Source: a virus. Taken from it: a stretch of 64,000 nt of DNA. The notes below the pieces were generated by a model that saw nothing but the letters and a program-made list of their open reading frames with translations, did not search any database and was not told where the DNA came from. The DNA lies in IMG/VR virus record IMGVR_UViG_3300035034_002798, positions 62,001 to 126,000 of that record. The stretch is one strand, 5' to 3'. Of this stretch, positions 59,537-64,000 are shown one piece after another. The position numbers were made by a program, and so were the translations under genes. Positions within the stretch are counted from its first letter, which is position 1; the number at the start of each line of letters is the position of its first letter.

Positions 59537-60379
59537 ATGATAAAGAATGTTAATGTAAAAGAGTTTTTTGAAGGTTGGATGGACGCAATTAAGACAAATA
59601 AAGAGAGTGGTCTTTTACCTGAAGAGATGGCTGAAGATTCTGTTGGTGTTTATGGCGGATTTGATATGGTTCCTATGCTTTTATTGCTTACTAATGAAAA
59701 TCAGATTGGTAAGACACTTATAACAGAGGATGGAAATAGTTATAAAGTAAGTCTTAGTAACTTTAATCCTGGTCTCAGTGAAGATGAAACAATCGATATA
59801 AAGGTATCAGAACAGTCTTTAGAGCTATCTAAATCAGTTTATGATGATTCATTTGTTGAGGAGAACGAGGAATTATTTACCGTCCAGCATCATAAAGACA
59901 TCTTAGAAAAGGTAATCTCAGAATCAGAAGAACAGATTTCATTTAAAACTATCGCTACTGCAAAAGAGATTAAGTTATCTGATTTAATTCAGTCTTTCAT
60001 TGATGGTCAAGATTCATTATATCAGCTCTACTCCGAACCCGAGCTTGAGCCTTATATGAATGATGAAAATGCATTAGTTGAAGAGCTAAGTAAAATTGTT
60101 GAACTTATACAGGAAGATGAAATTCTCAATAAAGATGAAAACGTAGTTGATGTTAACTTAATGCATGATGAGTTAAGAGACGTCTTAAAGTTTACCTTTA
60201 CCTATAAGGGAGACACAGTTCATTCTGAGGAGTTAGATAAAACAAAGTATCTTAAACAGTTGGTTGATATGAGATTAGTTGTTGATAGAGACTTAAGGGA
60301 GTTACTTGCTCTACCAGGTTATCACTGGAGCGACTTTAAGTTTTATTTAGAGAACACAGTTAAGTTGATGGCTGCATAG
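59537..60379 (+). CDS. Acidic hypothetical early protein (280 residues)
   Basis: Start at ATG 59537 (ATAGGAG upstream; the ATG at 59528 is within the spacer). Strongly acidic, with helical segments (KEFFEGWMDAIKTNKESG near the start; LVEELSKIVELIQEDEIL near 190). Possibly two related halves. No family recognised. Confidence 0.6.
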   Translation: MIKNVNVKEFFEGWMDAIKTNKESGLLPEEMAEDSVGVYGGFDMVPMLLLLTNENQIGKTLITEDGNSYKVSLSNFNPGLSEDETIDIKVSEQSLELSKSVYDDSFVEENEELFTVQHHKDILEKVISESEEQISFKTIATAKEIKLSDLIQSFIDGQDSLYQLYSEPELEPYMNDENALVEELSKIVELIQEDEILNKDENVVDVNLMHDELRDVLKFTFTYKGDTVHSEELDKTKYLKQLVDMRLVVDRDLRELLALPGYHWSDFKFYLENTVKLMAA

Positions 60380-60391
60380 TTTACCTTGTCT

Positions 60392-60423
60392 GCGCCCTCG
60401 GGTTTTATCTACTCGGGGGCAAA
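60392..60423 (+). other. GC-rich hairpin between early genes
   Basis: TGCGCCCTCG and CGGGGGCA pair imperfectly around GGTTTTATCTACT in the 64-base gap, upstream of the AAGGAGG of the next gene. It takes the place of the leader hairpin seen in other gaps. Confidence 0.35.
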
Positions 60424-60443
60424 TATTATAAGGAGGAATTAAA

Positions 60444-61076
60444 ATGGCTTATACTCAGTATTCAACAAATGATGGACTAGGTTCCTTAACAAGAAAATAT
60501 TCTAACTGGTGTGTAATCGACCTGCCCCGTATCTCTTACAGGGAGTATCAATTAATTAGAAAGCCTATTATGTCTAAGTTGGGACAGTTGCACAATCAGG
60601 GTTATGTGTTTGCTCTTCCAGCTATTAGTCAGTCTATACACTTTATGGAAGCTTTAATGAATATGAATGCCAAGTTTGTTGTTGTTCTGCCGCGCACCAT
60701 TTCCGATGAAAATATGTATATCAGAAATAAACTGGAAAAGGTAGAAGCTTATGATAAGGCATTTATAGTTGAACATGCTTCAAGATCAGATGAGATTGTT
60801 GAGGACGCCAAGCAGGCTTTAAGAAACTCTAATATATCAAATGCCCAGTATGCCTGGGCCAGCGAAACTATCGAAGACCCAGATAGAGCTGACTATATAG
60901 ACGGCCTTCGGCATAGAGAGCACGAATTTAACTCAATTATCAATGTTAAAACAAATAACACAGTTTTTATTGCTATTTTCAGAGATGGACCACAGTACCT
61001 ATCAGAAAAAGTACAGGATCGCATCCCTGTATGGAATTTAAACTTAAATAGTATCCGCAAAAAGGTCAAAAACTAA
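60444..61076 (+). CDS. Hypothetical early protein (210 residues)
   Basis: AAGGAGG precedes the ATG. Alpha/beta pattern: YSNWCVIDLPRISYREYQLI, KFVVVLPRTISDENMYIRNK, KAFIVEHASRSDEIVEDAKQAL. The strands ending in small loops suggest a Rossmann-like fold, with no recognised catalytic residues. No family assigned. Confidence 0.62.
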   Translation: MAYTQYSTNDGLGSLTRKYSNWCVIDLPRISYREYQLIRKPIMSKLGQLHNQGYVFALPAISQSIHFMEALMNMNAKFVVVLPRTISDENMYIRNKLEKVEAYDKAFIVEHASRSDEIVEDAKQALRNSNISNAQYAWASETIEDPDRADYIDGLRHREHEFNSIINVKTNNTVFIAIFRDGPQYLSEKVQDRIPVWNLNLNSIRKKVKN

Positions 61077-61078
61077 TC

Positions 61079-61137
61079 TACCTGTTTAGAGCTGTGCTCG
61101 TCAAGAAGACCGTTTGACGAACTTGCTCACACAGGTA
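61079..61137 (+). ncRNA. Conserved early leader hairpin, copy 3
   Basis: Inner stem TCGTCAA/TTGACGA (61098-61120) with loop GAAGACCGT, outer stem TACCTGT/ACAGGTA. Relative to the other copies, TGTCAA became CGTCAA and TTGACA became TTGACG, a compensating pair of changes. Confidence 0.68.
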
Positions 61138-61179
61138 TGTGATAGTTGAATTAAATAAAATTATTAGGAGATGATGTTA

Positions 61180-61332
61180 ATGATAACCTTCAGTAGTTTT
61201 TTATCTGGTTTTGATATGTTTATACCCACCTATCAGAAAAAAACCTGATTCAGAAAAAAGAATAAAAATATATAAAGAAAGAATAAATCAAATAATAAAA
61301 AATGTTAGTTCTTCTAAACAATGCAAAGGGTG
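61180..61332 (+). pseudogene. Small ORF interrupted at an A7 run
   Basis: ATG after TTAGGAG encodes 22 residues (MITFSSFLSGFDMF...) and stops at 61248 just after seven A. A -1 shift at that run would continue into PDSEKRIKIYKERIN and stop at 61332, 49 residues in all. Homopolymer error, decay or frameshifting. Confidence 0.4.
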
Positions 61333-61339
61333 ATTATAA

Positions 61340-61723
61340 ATGAAAATGGAAATAGATGAAATACATTTCAAGGGCAAACACAAAGAGCTTGGTCATTATG
61401 TATATGGTGATCTAATACACGGTCGTGACGGCAAAGTATATATAGACACAAAAGAAAATGAAGTTATTCCCGAAACTGTGGGTCAATACACAGGCATGAA
61501 GGATAAAAGGGATAACAGAATATACAATAAAGATGAAGTTAAAATAAACACGCTTGCTTTAAATCACAAGGGCAATTGGATAGAAGGTAAGATTATTTTT
61601 AGCGATGGTTGTTTTGATGTTAAATTTAATGAGCCAGTTTATGATATTGACAGTTCAATAAATAGAACAAAACTATATCTAAAATGTTTTACGGTTAATG
61701 ATGCTGTAAAAATAATTAAATAA
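61340..61723 (+). CDS. YopX-family protein
   Basis: A 127-residue protein with the family pattern: IHFKGKHKELGHYVYGDLI at the N-terminus, ETVGQYTGMKDKRDNRIYNKDEV in the middle and a beta-rich rest. YopX proteins occur in many phages of Gram-positive bacteria; role unknown. AAAGGGTG precedes the ATG. A strong terminator follows. Confidence 0.85.
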   Translation: MKMEIDEIHFKGKHKELGHYVYGDLIHGRDGKVYIDTKENEVIPETVGQYTGMKDKRDNRIYNKDEVKINTLALNHKGNWIEGKIIFSDGCFDVKFNEPVYDIDSSINRTKLYLKCFTVNDAVKIIK

Positions 61724-61733
61724 TATATAAAAG

Positions 61734-61757
61734 AACCCCGCTTTAATTAGCGGGGTT
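61734..61757 (+). terminator. Rho-independent terminator after yopX-like gene
   Basis: AACCCCGCT/AGCGGGGTT, 9-bp perfect stem with loop TTAATT, 10 bases after the stop, followed by TACTTTGTT. On the minus strand its flank is also T-rich (TTCTTTT). Confidence 0.85.
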
Positions 61758-61768
61758 TACTTTGTTAC

Positions 61769-61804
61769 TAAAATATTAAATTATTATAATAACTTAATAT
61801 TTTA
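61769..61804. promoter_or_regulatory. 36-bp AT-only dyad, candidate operator
   Basis: TAAAATATTAA and TTAATATTTTA are perfect 11-bp arms enclosing the perfect palindrome TTATTATAATAA. It lies about 100 bases upstream of the PcfJ-like gene, after the terminator. Confidence 0.5.
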
Positions 61805-61907
61805 ATACTAAACAATCATGTTTCTTTAATAATATAAAAGCAGGATAGTATGATTAGAAAATATCAAACAGGAATTCTTATACGAAAATGAAAGGAGTGC
61901 TTAAACA

Positions 61908-63935
61908 ATGGACATTCAAGCGCTTTATATTGGCGAAGAGGGTTTTGGTGAGGCTCTAATGCATTATTGTGATAAAGACAATTGCAAAAATAACATCAAA
62001 AAAGTAACAAAAGCTACAATGTTATCTCTTCTGAGCGGTTTAGACAGCAGCACTGACATTTATAAAAAAATAAGTCTCGTATCTCAAGAGGTAGAACTTA
62101 TTGAAATAATAAAGAAGATAAAACCAAGAAAAATATTTGACGTATTCAAGAGGTTTATGACTTATCTAGACCGTTTTAAAGAAGATAATGCTGAAGTTAA
62201 TCACTATTATAACAGTGAAAAAGAAATAAGAATTAACTTTAGAAAAAATTTGTATGAATTATTTATAAAAAAGCTTTTATCGTTCGATGTTAGGCTATCA
62301 GATACAAAGGATAGAACTTACTCTATATCATATAAGCATTATAATGTTTCTGAAAGATTAATGGAGTCCCACTATTTTTGTTCTTGTGGACATGAAGATG
62401 AGGTTAAAACCCGGGGGGTAAAAATACACGGAGTTTTAATGGATGGCGATTTGAAGCGACACCGTATAAAGACAGTCTGTTCAGAGTGCTTGAATTCTAA
62501 CTTTAAGCAATTGGTACAGAACCCTACACCACAAAGCGTTGAAGCTTATCAAGATTTTTTCGAAGATGGTAGTAAAATTAAGGTGTCATCTAAGAGATTG
62601 GAATCTGGCTATAATATAAAGAGTGGTAAAAGATACTTTGAAATAAAATATCACAACAAAATAGTATTAAATTTAAAAAGCGGACGAAGTTTCTATCTAT
62701 TTAAAAATCACGAATATCAGCAATTCAGAGTTCGTGCCCTTAAAACACATCATAGTACTTATGTTGGTGATACCGAAAAGATTCAATTATATAGAGCATT
62801 TGCTAGGAAAAAGTTTAAAGTAGAATTCATAGAAAGTGCTATTGATTCTGTCTTTACTGACAAATCAGCCAAAACTGAGGTAGTTGAACCTTTTAGAAAG
62901 ATTCCGTCTATGGAGAAAATCAATCAAACTATAATAAGAAAATTACCTCACTATTTAGCTGTAATAAATAGAAATCCAGAGTTAAAGGATCTACTGCAGT
63001 TTATATACGATAATGTAGATAACAAACTTCTTATTGATTTTATAGTACTTTCAATGCTTGAGAACTACCCCAGAGGTGATTTTACAGGAGCACCAGAAAA
63101 AGTACTATCTACTATTTTTAACAGAGAGATAACTAAACCTCTTTTGAGAGAGATAACTAAAAACTACTATATTAGAAGTTATGATGGTTTCCTTACTTCT
63201 CTTGAAATCTATAAATTGTTTGGTCTCGATAATGGTAGAGATATAATTAATTCTAAACAAATGAAAAAGTTTATTAAGTTTTTTCGTAAATTTATATTAG
63301 ACGATGATATCGAAGATGATGACGTATTTGAATCTACTTATGATACTTATAATAAACAGTTATTTAAAGATTTACTTAGATATTACAATGGTGATATGAC
63401 AATGATTAAGAGTAAATTACACAAAATCTTTTCTGATAACGATATGTATCTATATAGAGATTCATATAGAATATATGAGGACTTAATACAAGAAGGTATG
63501 GATTTGAATTTAGACATAATTTCTTATTCTGTATCTGAACTTGTAGATATTCATGACAATTTAACCGACCTTTATAACAAGAACAAAAATAAAAGATTAA
63601 ACAAAGCCTATAATGAAAGATATGAAGAAAACAAGAAACTAGAGTTTGATGGTGACCATTATGTGATTAAAACTCCTCAATCACTAGAAGAGTTGAGCAA
63701 AGAGGGAATGGAAATGGGTCATTGCGTTGGCACATACGATAAGATGCTGGCTCGGGGTTCATGTAAGATTTACTTTTTAAGAACTAAAGACAACGAGAGA
63801 GTCGCAACAGTTGAAGTAAGAGGAGATGATGTTGTGCAGGTCAAATCAAAGCACAACAATAAACCACCAGAAGACGCGTTAGATTTTGTCAATGAATGGA
63901 CGGAAAACAAGGAGCTTTCATATACAAGTTGGTAA
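61908..63935 (+). CDS. PcfJ-like protein
   Basis: A 675-residue protein with AAAGGAG upstream. The last 90 residues hold the PcfJ pattern: LEELSKEGMEMGHCVGTYDK, then KIYFLRTKDNERVATVEV and a QVKSKHNNKP stretch. PcfJ-like proteins occur on conjugative plasmids and phages; activity unknown. Residues 165-205 contain a Cys cluster (FCSCGHEDE ... VCSECLNSN) likely to bind zinc. The middle is helical. Family call rests on the C-terminal domain. Confidence 0.8.
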   Translation: MDIQALYIGEEGFGEALMHYCDKDNCKNNIKKVTKATMLSLLSGLDSSTDIYKKISLVSQEVELIEIIKKIKPRKIFDVFKRFMTYLDRFKEDNAEVNHYYNSEKEIRINFRKNLYELFIKKLLSFDVRLSDTKDRTYSISYKHYNVSERLMESHYFCSCGHEDEVKTRGVKIHGVLMDGDLKRHRIKTVCSECLNSNFKQLVQNPTPQSVEAYQDFFEDGSKIKVSSKRLESGYNIKSGKRYFEIKYHNKIVLNLKSGRSFYLFKNHEYQQFRVRALKTHHSTYVGDTEKIQLYRAFARKKFKVEFIESAIDSVFTDKSAKTEVVEPFRKIPSMEKINQTIIRKLPHYLAVINRNPELKDLLQFIYDNVDNKLLIDFIVLSMLENYPRGDFTGAPEKVLSTIFNREITKPLLREITKNYYIRSYDGFLTSLEIYKLFGLDNGRDIINSKQMKKFIKFFRKFILDDDIEDDDVFESTYDTYNKQLFKDLLRYYNGDMTMIKSKLHKIFSDNDMYLYRDSYRIYEDLIQEGMDLNLDIISYSVSELVDIHDNLTDLYNKNKNKRLNKAYNERYEENKKLEFDGDHYVIKTPQSLEELSKEGMEMGHCVGTYDKMLARGSCKIYFLRTKDNERVATVEVRGDDVVQVKSKHNNKPPEDALDFVNEWTENKELSYTSW

Positions 63936-63947
63936 AGACCTACCTAC

Positions 63948-63993
63948 AACGGCCGGCTACTGTCAAGAAAACCATTTGACAGTCTTGGTCGTT
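63948..63993 (+). ncRNA. Conserved early leader hairpin, copy 4
   Basis: Inner stem ACTGTCAA/TTGACAGT (63959-63983) with loop GAAAACCAT, outer stem AACGGCC/GGTCGTT (one G-T). It lies 12 bases after the PcfJ-like stop; the gene it should precede is beyond the window. Confidence 0.62.
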
Positions 63994-64000
63994 TTCGGTT

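Overview
The window is dominated by one structure: bases 1-46948 form a gapless inverted repeat centred between 23474 and 23475, so position x pairs with 46949-x. Every gene of the left arm (plus strand) has an exact twin in the right arm (minus strand). The left arm reaches the window edge, so its outer end is not visible. The non-redundant content is about 40.5 kb (23475-64000). The palindrome cuts a patatin-like gene at its centre. It may be a fold-back sequencing/assembly chimera, or read-through of a hairpin-ended or head-to-head dimeric phage-plasmid molecule.

The content is that of a tailed phage, probably a phage-plasmid. The host is probably a low-GC, AGA-using, strongly Shine-Dalgarno-dependent anaerobe of the Bacillota/Halanaerobiales kind. 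This host guess is inference, from codon use, acidic proteins and the presence of a radical SAM enzyme. The late module (each arm, read from the outer end inwards) holds: a radical SAM/SPASM enzyme; two His/Asp-rich octad-repeat proteins; a zinc ribbon; a small-terminase-like protein; small genes; a tRNA cluster (Pro, CAT, Asn, Tyr, CAT, then Thr, Trp); a PD-(D/E)XK-like nuclease; four Gly/Ala-rich proteins; the large terminase; a metallophosphoesterase; a nucleoside deoxyribosyltransferase-like enzyme; a portal fused to a MuF-like domain; a protease/scaffold; a decoration-like protein; the major capsid protein; Ig-like and repeat fibre proteins; and the truncated patatin. No tail tube, sheath, tape measure, lysis gene, integrase or DNA polymerase is seen.

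The unique right part (48.2-64 kb) looks like the plasmid/early region. It holds a ParA/ribbon-helix-helix partition pair next to long hexanucleotide arrays, a five-copy iteron cluster (candidate origin), many small unknown early proteins, a LysM/YneA-like protein, a YopX-family protein and a PcfJ-like protein. Two genes carry strong internal in-frame ribosome binding sites. Two adjacent mini-proteins end in QMSLFE (sliding-clamp-like) and DLPF (SSB-tail-like).

Regulation: one unusual promoter type (TTGRCA-19 bp-TATTAT with a conserved upstream block) occurs before the radical SAM gene, before the zinc-ribbon/terminase genes, and at 58.2 kb, where it fires into a gene-free region and starts exactly at a foldable RNA. 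Four early intergenic spacers share a hairpin with a constant 9-base loop and compensating stem changes. The strongest candidates for an undescribed system are the radical SAM enzyme with its octad-repeat proteins, and this set of repeated RNA/promoter elements.
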